Source: Chryseobacterium fluminis | GTDB taxonomy: Bacteria > Bacteroidota > Bacteroidia > Flavobacteriales > Weeksellaceae | Reading direction: 5' to 3' | Assembly (NCBI RefSeq): GCF_026314945.1 | Contig: NZ_CP111121.1 | Location: forward strand, 310,001 to 374,000 | DNA: 64,000 nucleotides | Part shown: piece after piece, positions 1 through 9,642 of the stretch | How the letters are laid out: every line of letters begins with the position of its first letter | Position numbering within the stretch: position 1 is the first letter of the stretch | Translations under genes and position numbers: made by a program | Notes under the pieces: generated by a model | Database searches by the model: none | The model's input: only the letters and a program-made list of their open reading frames with translations | What the model was told of the DNA's origin: nothing

Positions 1-333
1 AATAACCTGTCGTTTCCTTCAGGACATACTGCCATTGCATTTGCTTCTGCTCAGTTTATGTTCAGGGAATACAAAGACACCAGTTTCTTACTGGGAATTT
101 CAGGATATTCATTTGCTGTTTTTACCGGTGTTTACAGGATGCTGAATGACAAACACTGGTTCGGGGATGTGGTGGCAGGCGCGGGTTTCGGAATTCTTTC
201 CACCGAATTGTCCTACTGGCTGTACCCTAAGATCAATCATCTTTTAGGAGGAAAAAATAAAAATTCTGCAACCATGGTAATGCCCTTCTATCTGAACAAA
301 GCGGTAGGCATAGGCTTGGTCAGAAATTTTTAA
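1..333 (+). CDS. PAP2-family membrane phosphatase, 3' part only
   Basis: The reading frame is open from base 1, so the start lies outside the window. The visible 110 residues carry two landmarks of type 2 phosphatidic acid phosphatases: FPSGHT at residues 5-10 and, after a hydrophobic segment, a final motif with His52 and Asp56 (DKHWFGD). These are the catalytic His and its Asp partner in that family. Such enzymes are integral membrane proteins that dephosphorylate lipid phosphates such as undecaprenyl pyrophosphate or phosphatidate; the substrate cannot be read here. It ends just before a tRNA gene on the other strand. Confidence 0.85.
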   Translation, partial: NNLSFPSGHTAIAFASAQFMFREYKDTSFLLGISGYSFAVFTGVYRMLNDKHWFGDVVAGAGFGILSTELSYWLYPKINHLLGGKNKNSATMVMPFYLNKAVGIGLVRNF

Positions 334-391
334 TAAATATCCCGGAACCGCAAAAACTAAAATATTTTTGCGTTATTTCCTTAGCGTTTTG

Positions 392-463
392 TGGCCTCAC
401 CAGGAATCGAACCTGGATCTAAAGTTTAGGAAACTTCTATTCTATCCGTTGAACTATGAGGCC
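392..463 (-). tRNA. tRNA-Arg (anticodon CCU)
   Basis: Read on the minus strand the segment folds as a complete cloverleaf. It has a 7-bp acceptor stem (GGCCTCA with TGAGGCC), a D arm, and an anticodon stem GAAGT/ACTTT around the loop TTCCTAA. The T arm is CCAGG-TTCGATT-CCTGG, and the discriminator base is A. The anticodon is CCT, which reads AGG codons as arginine. CCA is not encoded. No integrase or attachment duplication is visible beside it. Confidence 0.93.
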
Positions 464-510
464 TGTGGGTCCAAAGATATTAAATACTCACCGATAAAGC
501 AATAGGGTAC

Positions 511-546
511 GTTCCGTTTTGGCTACAGCATGATCCGTTTTGGCAA
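511..546 (+). promoter_or_regulatory. Tandem direct repeat, likely AraC-type activator site
   Basis: TCCGTTTTGGC occurs at 513-523 and again at 534-544, exactly 21 bp apart. The match extends to G-T/A-TCCGTTTTGGC-T/A-AC. Two direct half-sites about two helical turns apart are the classic target of AraC-family activators. The pair lies 60-90 bp upstream of the SDR start, and an AraC-type gene follows the SDR. Assignment to that regulator is inference. Confidence 0.55.
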
Positions 547-602
547 CTTTAAATATTTTCCGAAAACTGAACTTTGTCCTGTTAATTTTAAACAATACAA
601 TA

Positions 603-1399
603 ATGAAAACAATTTTCATAACAGGTGCCTCTACAGGACTGGGGAAAACAGCGGCACAATTATTCGCGGGCAGAGGGTGGAACGTCATTGCGACCATGAG
701 AAACACCGAAGCCGCCACCGGACTTTCACAATTGGACAATGTCACGCTTCTGCCTCTGGATGTTACAAATCCGGAGCAGATACGAGATACCGTCACAAAA
801 GCTTTGGAAATAAGTGAGATCGATGTGGTGTTTAATAACGCAGGATACGGATTGATCGGTCCCATGGAAGCCCTGGATGACGACCAGATTCTGCGGCAGA
901 TTGATACCAACCTGGTAGGGTCATCCGGGTGACCAAAGCTTTTATTCCGTATTTCAGGAAGAAAGGGCAGGGGATGTTTATCACCACGACCTCTATCGGC
1001 GGATTAATTGCATTTCCGTTAGGATCTACGTACCATGCCACAAAATGGGCCCTGGAAGGATGGAGCGAAAGTCTTGCTTTTGAGCTGAATACGTTCGGTA
1101 TTGATATAAAAACGGTATCTCCGGGCGGTATAAAAACCGATTTTATCAGCCGTTCATTAGATACGGCCACCCAGCCGGAATATGAGCCGATGATTCAAAA
1201 AATGTTCTCCAGCACGGAAGCCATGATGGAAGGCGCTTCAGAACCTGAAGCGATCGCGGAGGTGGTGTATGAAGCCGCGACAGACGGCAAACAACAGTTG
1301 AGGTATATGGCGGGAGAAGATGCCAGAGAACTTTATGCCCACCGCCTTGCCGTGGGAGCTGAAGCCTTCAGGCAGGAATTCGGAAAACAGTTTATCTAA
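603..1399 (+). pseudogene. SDR-family oxidoreductase, frameshifted
   Basis: This is a short-chain dehydrogenase of the classical type. It opens with ITGASTGLGK (nucleotide-binding TGxxxGxG), has a central NNAG motif and the active-site pattern S-x(n)-YHATK in the second half. Its length would be about 265 residues, normal for the family. The frame breaks near 918-920: the first part ends at a TGA at 930-932, while the rest continues one frame over. Adding one G to the GGG at 918-920 restores a family-like Asn-Leu-Val-Gly-Val-Ile-Arg-Val-Thr-Lys joint. ATG 603 is chosen because the Rossmann fold starts directly there. It is either a genuine pseudogene or a one-base sequencing error. An AraC-type regulator gene lies 82 bp downstream in the same direction. 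Confidence 0.85.
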
Positions 1400-1481
1400 C
1401 CGGGCTGTGTTTCGGGACCGGAAAGAAAGCAGATTCCGGTCCCGGAATTCATGCTGTTCATAAATTACCTACCTTTAAATC

Positions 1482-2396
1482 ATGGAAAAGGAAGACCACC
1501 AGCCTTTGAAAATATCCTCCATATCGGAACTTCACGACATCCTGCAGCTTCCAAAACCGATGCATCCGCTGATCAGTCTTGTGGATAATACCAAAATGAC
1601 CATTCATAAAGAATTTCTTTACAAAAGTTTTCATCTCGGATTTTATAAAATATCCTATAAATTCTCGGAGAACGGAAAGATGGGGTATGGGCAGGGGTAT
1701 TATGATTTCAATGAGGGCGGGATGATGTTTACGGCGCCGAATCAGATTCTGTCCACCGATGAAAATTCCCGGTATTTTGGGTATACTTTACTTATTCATC
1801 CGGATTTTATCCGGAATTATCCTCTGGCGCAGACGATTAGAAGATACGGCTTCTTTTCCTATGATACGCATGAAGCGTTACATCTTTCCGATAAAGAGAA
1901 AACCAAGGTTGTCGGTCTGCTTCAGACCATAGAAGGAGAGCTGAATACGGCCATTGATGAAGGCAGCCAGGATATCATGGTCTCTTATATTGAAGTACTG
2001 CTGAACTACAGCAACCGGTTTTATAAACGGCAGTTCATCACCCGAAAAACAGTGAATAGCGACCTTCTCTCCAAAATGGAAGATGTGCTCAACCGCTATT
2101 TCGATCAGCAGGAATCTCTGGTAAAAGGACTTCCTACGGTGGAGTTCCTGGCTTCTGAGCTCCATCTTTCACCGCATTATCTGAGCGATATGCTGAGAAA
2201 TCTTACCGGGCAGAATGCACAGCAGCACATTCATGAAAAATTAATTGAAAAAGCAAAAGAATATCTGACCACAACCGGCCTCTCGGTATCGGAGATTGCC
2301 TATCGGCTTGGGTTTGAGCATTCCCAGTCGTTTAACAAGCTCTTCAAAAAGAAGACCGACACCACGCCGCTGAGCTATAAGCAGCTTTTTATGTAA
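1482..2396 (+). CDS. AraC-family transcriptional regulator
   Basis: The protein has 304 residues. The first 180 form a cupin-like sensory region of the sort found in AraC regulators that respond to small organic molecules. Residues about 200-300 hold the two helix-turn-helix units: FLASELHLSPHYLSDMLR, then SVSEIAYRLGFEHSQSFNKLF, the signature second HTH. It follows the SDR gene on the same strand, an arrangement common where the regulator controls the neighbouring oxidoreductase. The 21-bp-spaced direct repeat upstream of the SDR is a plausible target. The inducer is unknown. Confidence 0.9.
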   Translation: MEKEDHQPLKISSISELHDILQLPKPMHPLISLVDNTKMTIHKEFLYKSFHLGFYKISYKFSENGKMGYGQGYYDFNEGGMMFTAPNQILSTDENSRYFGYTLLIHPDFIRNYPLAQTIRRYGFFSYDTHEALHLSDKEKTKVVGLLQTIEGELNTAIDEGSQDIMVSYIEVLLNYSNRFYKRQFITRKTVNSDLLSKMEDVLNRYFDQQESLVKGLPTVEFLASELHLSPHYLSDMLRNLTGQNAQQHIHEKLIEKAKEYLTTTGLSVSEIAYRLGFEHSQSFNKLFKKKTDTTPLSYKQLFM

Positions 2397-2410
2397 TATA
2401 ATGTGGATAT

Positions 2411-2450
2411 AAAAATACTGTCTCCCCTGCATAACGTAGGAGAGACAGTC
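2411..2450. terminator. Hairpin between araC-type gene and surface-protein gene
   Basis: ACTGTCTC at 2417-2424 pairs with GAGACAGT at 2442-2449. The T-rich tract is on the minus-strand side (TATTTTTAT), so it best terminates leftward transcription. It may also stop readthrough from the AraC-type gene. Confidence 0.6.
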
Positions 2451-2462
2451 ATAAAACACACT

Positions 2463-2489
2463 GATGAAAAAAAATCTAATATTAGATTT
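2463..2489 (-). terminator. Palindromic terminator of the large surface-protein gene
   Basis: Bases 2472-2489 form a perfect 18-bp palindrome (AAATCTAAT and its complement). On the minus strand it is followed by a run of Ts. It lies about 95 bp past the stop codon of the surface-protein gene. Confidence 0.55.
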
Positions 2490-2583
2490 CAGGATCTGTC
2501 ATCATTTTCGATCCTGTTGCTGAGATTTCTGTACTGGTACAGAATTCTGATCTTGTAAATAAAGTTGGATAATCTTTTCATAA

Positions 2584-5500
2584 TTATAATGGTTTGGTGT
2601 ACACTTCTGCTTTTATAATAGATTCACCTGCATTATTTTGATTACCAAAGTAAAAGACCGGGATACCTCCGCCGCTGCCTACCGTGGTTATATCTACAAC
2701 ACCATAAGCCCTATATCTGATATACATGGGAGTGGCCGTATTATTAGTAACCTCATCGACAAAAGAATTAGATGTAAACAGGACAACAGGATTACTGTTA
2801 CTATAAATCGAAGGTATAATGACCCTCCTTGCTGATTTTGGAATATCTACATTCTCCTTTTTTACTTTTGCTCCTACATATCCATAATGTGCAAGATTAC
2901 TTGAATTTTGGAATGTTACAGGAACGTTATAATATAAATTGACTTTTGCTTTCGAATAGGCGGGTATTGTTACGTAAACTCGTTGAGTAAGATCAAGATC
3001 TGTTACTCCGTTTCTTGAAGGATAACCAGTGAGAGGTCTAGTACGGACTTCTTCATAGATTTCATCTAAAACCCATTTACCGGAGGTGGATGTTGCCTGC
3101 CATGTTGCCACCCCATTGGCATCAGAAGTTAATACCTTTCCGGCTCCCTGGGTTCCGTCGGCAATTTTTACTTTTCCTGCTACATGAAGTTTGCTGTCGG
3201 GGGTGGAAGTTCCTATCCCGACATTCCCGTTTTCATCGATTTTCATTCTGTCGGTACCGGAAGTTTTTAAACTGAGGTCCGTCAGGTTAGTGGTTCCGTT
3301 GCCTTTATATTTGGCTGAGATTCCGGTTCCCGTTCCCCATGCGAAATTATTATTGGCTCTGGGCGTAAAGCTGATAGACCCAATATCTTCATTATTGACG
3401 AGGTTGGTAGGAGCTGCCGCGGTACCATTGGCAGAGCTGATGTAAAGAATGGGTGATTTGGAGGTGCCATATCCCCTTAAAAATACTTCTTTATCAGTAC
3501 TTACGGTCTTATTATCTGCCACCATATCCAGTTTACCCATGGGTGTGGCTATTCCTAATCCTATTCTGTCATTTTTTGCATCCACAGAGAAAGTATTTCC
3601 GTCTACCGAAAAAGCATTGGTTGCCGTTCCTGTAAAAGCTAATGTTTTATCAGCTTGTGCGATGGTTCTGTTAGCGGTAAGGGTTCCGTTGTCTGTATAT
3701 AGGTTTGTATTTTTGTCTGTAGGAAGGTCTTGCCAGGTAGCAGCTCCATTAGCATCAGAAGTTAAGACTTTGTTATTTCCCTGGGTTCCGTCGGCAATTT
3801 TTACAGAGCCTGCCACTTCTAATTTATGAGTTGGAGCACTTGTTCCTATTCCCATATTTCCATTGGCCGCAATTCTCACTTTTACAACATCATTGGTCAT
3901 CAGGTCAAGTGGGTGATTGCTTTGTGTTCCTATCCAGGCAGCATCGGTTTGTCCGTTGGATACGCCTTTTCCCAGATAGGTTCTTAAATTGATGGTTCCG
4001 TCGGAATGCTGTAGACCATATTGTTTTGTACCTGTCATAATATCCAGTTTTGTTGCAGGGGTGGCGGTTCCAACCCCGATATTTCCGTTTTCATCAATTT
4101 TAAGTCTTTCTGTACCTGAAGTCTTCAGACTCAAATCGGTAAGGCGTGTTGTACCGTTTCCTTTATATTTTGCAGATATGGCTGACCCATTTCCCCATGG
4201 AAATATATTTCCTGCATGTGGAGTGAAATCTAATCCTCCGATGTCATCATTATAGGCCAGGTTGGTGGGTACTGCTGCAGTTCCATTGGCAGAGCTGAAA
4301 TAGATTTTCGGTGATTTAGAGGTGCCATATCCCCTTAAAAATACTTCTTTATCAGTACTTACCGTCTTATTATCCGCTACCATATCCAGCTTACCCATGG
4401 GTGTGGCTATTCCTAATCCGATTCTGTCATTTTTTGCATCCACAGAGAAAGTATTTCCGTCTACCGAAAAGGCATTGGTTGCGGTTCCTGTGAACGCTAA
4501 TGTCTTATCAGTCTGTGCAATGGTTCTGTTAGCGGTCAGGGTTCCGTTATCGGTATATAAATTTGTGTTTTTATCCGTGGGAAGATCTTTCCAGCTTGCA
4601 GCACCATTGGCATCAGAAGTTAAGACCCTGTTATTTCCCTGGGTTCCGTCGGCAATTTTTACAGAGCCTGCCACGTGCAGCTTATGGGTTGGGGCGGCTG
4701 TGCCGACACCGATTCTGTCGTTGGCGGCATCCACGGAAAGCGTATTTCCGTCTATCGAAAAAGCATTGGTTGCCGTTCCGGTGAACGCTAATGTTTTATC
4801 AGTTTGCGCGATCGTTCTGTTCGCCGTAAGGGTTCCGTTATCGGTATATAGATTTGTGTTTTTATCCGCGGGAAGATCTTTCCAGGTAGCCGCTCCGTTA
4901 GCATCAGAAGTTAATACCTTGTTATTTCCCTGGGTTCCGTCTATAATTTTTATATTTCCTTCTACATGTAATTTATGGGTAGGAGCATCGGTTCCAATTC
5001 CTATATTTCCGTTTGGCAACATGGTAGCAACCGTGGTTAAATCCTGATCAGCATCTCCATAAGTGCCTTTGGCATTATTTCCTACATTAAACTGGAGTCC
5101 TTTCTCCGCTCCGGATACATTAATGGATGGACTGGCCCCGTCTGCTTTCAGCCAAAGGTTATCCCAACTGCCGAGATTTTCAGCATTTCTGACTCCCAAG
5201 ATTGCTCCGTTTCCTACAACGTCAACTTTAGCTTTAGGCAATGTTGTCCCTATTCCGATATTTCCGTTTTCATCGATTTTCATTCTGTCGGTACCGGAAG
5301 TTTTTAAACTGAGGTCCGTCAGGTTAGTAGTTCCGTTGCCTTTATATTTAGCTATAATTCCGGTTCCTGATCCCAGGCAAAATTATTATTGGCTCTGGGT
5401 GTAAAGCTGATAGACCCGATATCTTCATTATTGACGAGATTGGTAGGAGCTGCCGCGGTACCATTGGCAGAGCTGATGTAAAGAATGGGTGATTTGGAGG

Positions 5501-7073
5501 TGCCATATCCCCTTAAAAATACTTCTTTATCAGTACTTACCGTCTTATTATCCGCTACCATATCCAGCTTACCCATGGGTGTGGCTATTCCTAATCCGAT
5601 TCTGTCATTTTTTGCATCCACAGAGAAAGTATTTCCGTCTACCGAAAAGGCATTGGTTGCGGTTCCTGTGAACGCTAATGTCTTATCAGTCTGTGCGATG
5701 GTTCTGTTCGCGGTCAGGGTTCCGTTATCGGTATATAAATTTGTGTTCTTATCCGTGGGAAGGTCTTTCCAGGTGGCCGCTCCGTTGGCATCAGAAGTTA
5801 AGACCCTATTATTTGCCTGGGTTCCGTCGGCAATTTTTACAGAGCCTGCCACGTGCAGCTTATGGGTTGGGGCGGCTGTGCGGACACCGATTCTGTCATT
5901 GGCAGCGTCTACCGAAAGGGTTGTTCCGTCTACTGAAAATGCATTCGTAGCTGTTCCTGTGAATGCTAATGTTTTATTAGTTTGTGCGATGGTTCTGTTC
6001 GCCGTAAGGATTCCGTTATCCGTATATAAATTTGTATTTATATCTGCGGGAAGGTCTTTCCAGGTAGCAGCCCCGTTGGCATCAGAAGTTAAGACCCTGT
6101 TATTTCCCTGGGTTCCGTCGGCAATTTTCACAGAGCCTGCCACGTGCAGCTTATGCGTCGGGGCGGCTGTTCCGACACCGATTCTGTCGTTTTTCGCATC
6201 TACAGATAAAGTACTTCCATCTACCGAAAATGCATTGGTCTCAGTAGCTTTGAATGCCAGATTTTTATTGGTTTGATCAATGGTACGATTTGAAGAAAGA
6301 ATTCCGTCTTCATCATAAATGTTGCCTTCCTTATCATTTTGATTCAGCATTTTTACCCATACATTTCCGTCAAAATAATAATATCCGGGAGCATCGATAT
6401 GGATAGCGTTTCCGGTTTGTGTTCCTGTATCAATACTATTTACAAAAAGTAAGGTTGATAGCGGAATGTTTTGCATCGACTGTGCCCTTAACCTGGTAAC
6501 CCTTGGAATAAGAATCCCTTCTGGAGTAACAGCGTTTCCGGTCATTTCCGCCGCCGGAATGGCAAGATTAATTGCCGGAGTTGATGTTCCGATACCCACT
6601 CTGTTATTGGCGGCATCCACGGAAAAAGTATTTCCGTCTACCGAGAAGGCGTTGGTTTCAGTCGCCGTAAAAGCGAGTTTGTGCGTTCCGTGTGCTACGG
6701 TACGGTTACTTTTCAGGGCGCCGTCGGCATCATAAAGCGCCGCGGTAGATTCCGGTTTCATCTTTACCCATGTATTGCCTTCATAGAAATAAAAACCGGT
6801 TGCATCGATATTGATCGCCGATCCGGTAGCCGATCCGGTAGCAATATCATCTACATAAATCATCGTGGATGGGATTACGCCATCCATCGACTGGGCTCTC
6901 TGCCGGTCTACTCTGGGAATGAGCAGGCCTTCCGGGGCTTTTGTATTGCCTTTGGCATTTTTAGCCGTGATGTCTAAAGTAGACTGAGGATTTGGGGTGT
7001 TGATTCCGACCTGGCCGTAAGCCACATTTGCGGTTACTAATAGAATACATGCTAAACCCAATTTCTTTTTCAT
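2584..7073 (-). pseudogene. Giant repeat-built secreted surface/tail-fibre-like protein, frameshifted
   Basis: A gene of about 1,496 codons split into 573 N-terminal residues (7073-5352) and a second part (from about 5,350 down to 2584). It starts with a signal peptide (MKKKLGLACILLV...AYG) followed by QVGINT and a module containing IPRVDRQRAQSM that recurs in the four smaller paralogues at 19002-23032. The body is built from repeated modules: IADGTQGNN-VLTSDANGAATW, NTNLYTDNGTLTANRTIAQ, FSVDGNTFSVDA-NDRIG, APTHKLHVAG. The last ~180 residues are unique and may be a binding domain. No T9SS C-terminal sorting signal is evident. The break is near 5373-5376, where GGG stands in place of the GGGG expected from the other repeat copies; one added G gives W-G-S-G-T-G and restores the frame. 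It resembles phage tail-fibre or trimeric adhesin stalks in layout, but the function is not known. A TPR/HTH regulator gene lies upstream. Confidence 0.75.
3230..5690. repeat. Near-identical long intragenic DNA repeats
   Basis: Blocks beginning near 3230, 4100 and 5275 share long stretches that are almost identical at the DNA level. Examples are the segments reading GTGCCATATCCCCTTAAAAA at 3463, 4321 and 5500, and the adjoining module boundary sequence. The 3230-3660 and 5275-5690 blocks are the closest pair. This indicates recent internal duplication or gene conversion. The repeats also create long spurious antisense reading frames. Confidence 0.8.
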
Positions 7074-7360
7074 AGTGTCTTGTTTTGATTTTCTGATTTG
7101 CTTTGATGATTCAAAATATAAGATCAGGTGGGATCCTTTATTTTATGTTTCTGTCTTTCATATTGACAGGGCAAAGTTGGAAAAAAAACAAGGAAAAAGA
7201 GCTACTACATGGATACTACAGGATTTTAAATGATTGATTTTTAGTTATTTGTATTTTAATTGTAGTTCTGTTGTAGCAGGTGCAGATTTTTAATTTCTCA
7301 GATCATATCCGGGAAATATATCTGTTTTGAGGCAAAAGAATTTATAAAATCGGTCATCTT

Positions 7361-8782
7361 TTATAATGTATTGATCCATGTCACAAGATCGACCTCAGCA
7401 GGAAGGTTGAGTTTCTTTTTTAGCCGGTACCTTTTGGTCTGGATCGCACGCACGGTAACATTTTCCAGTCTGCTGATGTCTTTATTGTCCAGATTTAATT
7501 TGATGTAGGCGCAGGACTTCAGATCATGATCGGTAAGGTCAGGAGTATGGGCCATCAGCTTTTCGTAAAATTCATGAAATATTTCTTTAAATTTTACCAT
7601 TAAAAAAGGATCGCCTTCTTTGGCCAGCTGAATAATTTCATCGTAGGCATCACCGGCTTTCTTTTTGAGCACCTCTACCTGTTGGGTCTGGGTCTCAATA
7701 AGGCGGTCTTTATTTTTTTGATGTTTCAGGTATTTCCTACGGATTACAAAAAAGACCGTCAGCAACAGAATAATAATACCTCCCGCGATTGCGTAAAGCC
7801 TTTTTTTTTCTTTCTGTTCCTCCTGCTTCTGTTCCTGAAGGATTCTTTCAACGGCATGAGCCATTACTTTCTTTTCACTCAGGTTAATGGAGTCATTCAG
7901 CACGGTAAACTTTAAAAAGTAGCGGGCTGACTCTTCGGAATTGCCAAGAAGTTTATAGATGTCGGAAACATTTTTAAATCCCTCTCTTACATCTGTCTTA
8001 TGTTTAGATTTTCGGGAGATTTCAAGAGACTGCAGATAATAGGATAATGCTTTCTGATAATCGCCTTTCACTTTAAATAAATGCCCGAAATTCTCCAGGG
8101 TTTTGGAAGTGCTGTACTGAGCCTTTGTAAGATTGCTCGACAATGACTTGTTAAGATAATATTCTGCGGAATCGAGATGAACTTTCCGGGTGATAAAATC
8201 ATCTGCTATTTTAATGTATGTCATCGTGGGGTCTGTGGCATACTTCAGGCATCGGTCCCGCATGCTGTAGGCAGAATCCGGCATTTTGAGCATCTCAAAA
8301 TTATACCATTTCCAGGAATAGTTATGATACAGAAATTTTTTCCGGTTTTCCTGATCTTTTACTTTTTTCAGAGAGACCAGCGCTTTATCCAGGTTTTTAT
8401 TGGACTCTCTGAATAAATGAATTTTTGAATAATAAACGCCGTAATTGGTATATAATTTTGAATAAAGAAACGGGTTTTGTCCGGCATCGATATGATTCTT
8501 TGCATCATCCAGATATTTCAGGCCGAGATCATACTTTCCGAGCAGATCCATATAGTTGGAGATGAAAATATCTGCAGAAGCAATACCCTCGTTGTTTTTA
8601 TTGCTTTTAAAAAACTCCAGGGCGCTCAGATTAAATTCCAGTGCTTCTTCGAATTTCCCTTCAGCAGCATATTTCTCATTGATCCTGCCCAGTGTACGCA
8701 GATCATATTGCTGCCCGGAGACAACAGAGGTCAGGCCGAAAAACAACAGCATAAGAAATGTCAAAAAGCTTTTGAGCGGCAT
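7361..8782 (-). CDS. TPR sensor with transmembrane segment and LuxR-type HTH
   Basis: A 473-residue protein with a signal peptide or N-terminal anchor, several tetratricopeptide-like helical repeats over about residues 30-310 and a transmembrane helix near 328-348. A charged coiled-coil follows, and a C-terminal helix-turn-helix (about 410-473, containing NKDISRLENVTVRAIQTKRY) resembles LuxR/GerE DNA-binding domains. This one-protein layout, periplasmic TPR sensor to cytoplasmic HTH, is widespread in Flavobacteriia. ATG 8782 is preferred over an in-frame TTG at 8803, because the TTG lies inside the -7 promoter box. The gene sits 288 bp upstream of the large surface-protein gene on the same strand, so control of that gene is plausible but unproven. 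Confidence 0.85.
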   Translation of the reverse strand: MPLKSFLTFLMLLFFGLTSVVSGQQYDLRTLGRINEKYAAEGKFEEALEFNLSALEFFKSNKNNEGIASADIFISNYMDLLGKYDLGLKYLDDAKNHIDAGQNPFLYSKLYTNYGVYYSKIHLFRESNKNLDKALVSLKKVKDQENRKKFLYHNYSWKWYNFEMLKMPDSAYSMRDRCLKYATDPTMTYIKIADDFITRKVHLDSAEYYLNKSLSSNLTKAQYSTSKTLENFGHLFKVKGDYQKALSYYLQSLEISRKSKHKTDVREGFKNVSDIYKLLGNSEESARYFLKFTVLNDSINLSEKKVMAHAVERILQEQKQEEQKEKKRLYAIAGGIIILLLTVFFVIRRKYLKHQKNKDRLIETQTQQVEVLKKKAGDAYDEIIQLAKEGDPFLMVKFKEIFHEFYEKLMAHTPDLTDHDLKSCAYIKLNLDNKDISRLENVTVRAIQTKRYRLKKKLNLPAEVDLVTWINTL

Positions 8783-8800
8783 AGTATTTAATTTTTTAAT

Positions 8801-8808
8801 CAAAAATA
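8801..8808 (-). promoter_or_regulatory. Bacteroidetes -7 box (TATTTTTG) of the TPR/HTH gene
   Basis: On the minus strand the sequence is TATTTTTG, matching TAnnTTTG, about 18 bp before ATG 8782. The 5' leader would be only about 10-12 nt. Confidence 0.6.
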
Positions 8809-8910
8809 AGTATTTACAGTTAAATTAAAGGGTTTGAAATACTTTTGATTAAAAAGATAAGGAATTTCATCTATATATACTGCTCATAATTGCCCGATTA
8901 TATGGTGATA

Positions 8911-8938
8911 AAAAAGAATCCGCCCTTTAGGAGCGGAT
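8911..8938 (-). terminator. Orphan minus-strand terminator
   Basis: ATCCGC at 8918-8923 pairs with GCGGAT at 8933-8938. On the minus strand the stem is followed by TTCTTTTTTATC. The only gene to the right reads the other way, so its transcript is unidentified. Confidence 0.65.
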
Positions 8939-8980
8939 CCAGTAGATAAATACATCTCATTTTTTTAATTAGACAACAAT

Positions 8981-9009
8981 AAAAAAGCATAGCCGACAAT
9001 GCTATGCTT
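8981..9009 (-). terminator. Second orphan terminator, perfect 9-bp stem
   Basis: AAGCATAGC (8985-8993) pairs perfectly with GCTATGCTT (9001-9009) around CGACAAT. TTTTTT follows on the minus strand. A weaker T tract on the plus side makes a bidirectional role possible. Confidence 0.7.
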
Positions 9010-9537
9010 AAATTTTTACAAATTTAACTGCAATTTCAAAGCTGAAAAAAGCAAGATATGTTTCCACTTCAGTTGTATTACAGAGTAAATGTAGCGATTA
9101 ATTTAATACAAAGCATGAATTAAATGTTAAAATTCAGGGTTCTTTTTGTTTTTTAATCAGTCATTCCGCTAATTCTTTTTCACCCGGAAATTTTTTATTA
9201 TAAAGTATTTATTACTTTTTGTATCATGTGATCATTGTCCATTCTTATAAAATCGGAGAAGTTAATAATCGGTGCACATAGCATCACAGAAGAACGAACG
9301 GTTGTCCATTTAAAATAAAACTGATGATAATAAGTTGCCTGCTGCTAAAATTACTTTAATCGAGATGAACATAATCAGTTATTTTGTCCGAAGAGCGGCA
9401 TTTCAAAATATAATATAGATAAGCTAAAAGTAAGATTTCATAACGTGGTATTAAAAAAATGATTACATTTAGTTCATCAAAATCTCTTTATAAATAAAAT
9501 CCCTTATTCCGTTACACGGCTGTACCGGAAGACCACG

Positions 9538-9558
9538 GGTTCAGATTCATTCTGAACC
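9538..9558. promoter_or_regulatory. Perfect inverted repeat, candidate operator
   Basis: GGTTCAGA, five spacer bases, then TCTGAACC. It lies 84 bp upstream of the atypical SDR gene. The 8-bp arms with an odd spacer suit a dimeric repressor. The cognate regulator is not in the window. Confidence 0.45.
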
Positions 9559-9642
9559 ATGGATTCTATTATTCCTATATCAAATACAAAAGGTAGTAAG
9601 CAATATGCTGCAATACCTGGTTAACAATAAAGAGAAATCATT

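Larger units (their letters stand above)
8809..9642. other. 834-bp AT-rich region without a recognisable gene
   Basis: No convincing coding frame is present on either strand. It holds two hairpins followed by T tracts on the minus strand (8911-8938 and 8981-9009) and a perfect 21-bp inverted repeat at 9538-9558. The terminators point to a short minus-strand transcript arising inside this region, but no gene for it can be recognised. Confidence 0.5.

Noticed and set aside
3449-6276. Long plus-strand frames (up to about 260 codons) inside the giant surface-protein gene
   Set aside because: They are antisense mirrors of a repeat-rich, Thr/Asn-rich frame; the same sequence recurs in several of them and no family is recognised.
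8783-8803. Upstream TTG as start of the TPR/HTH gene
   Set aside because: It overlaps the TATTTTTG -7 box; the hydrophobic signal begins at ATG 8782.
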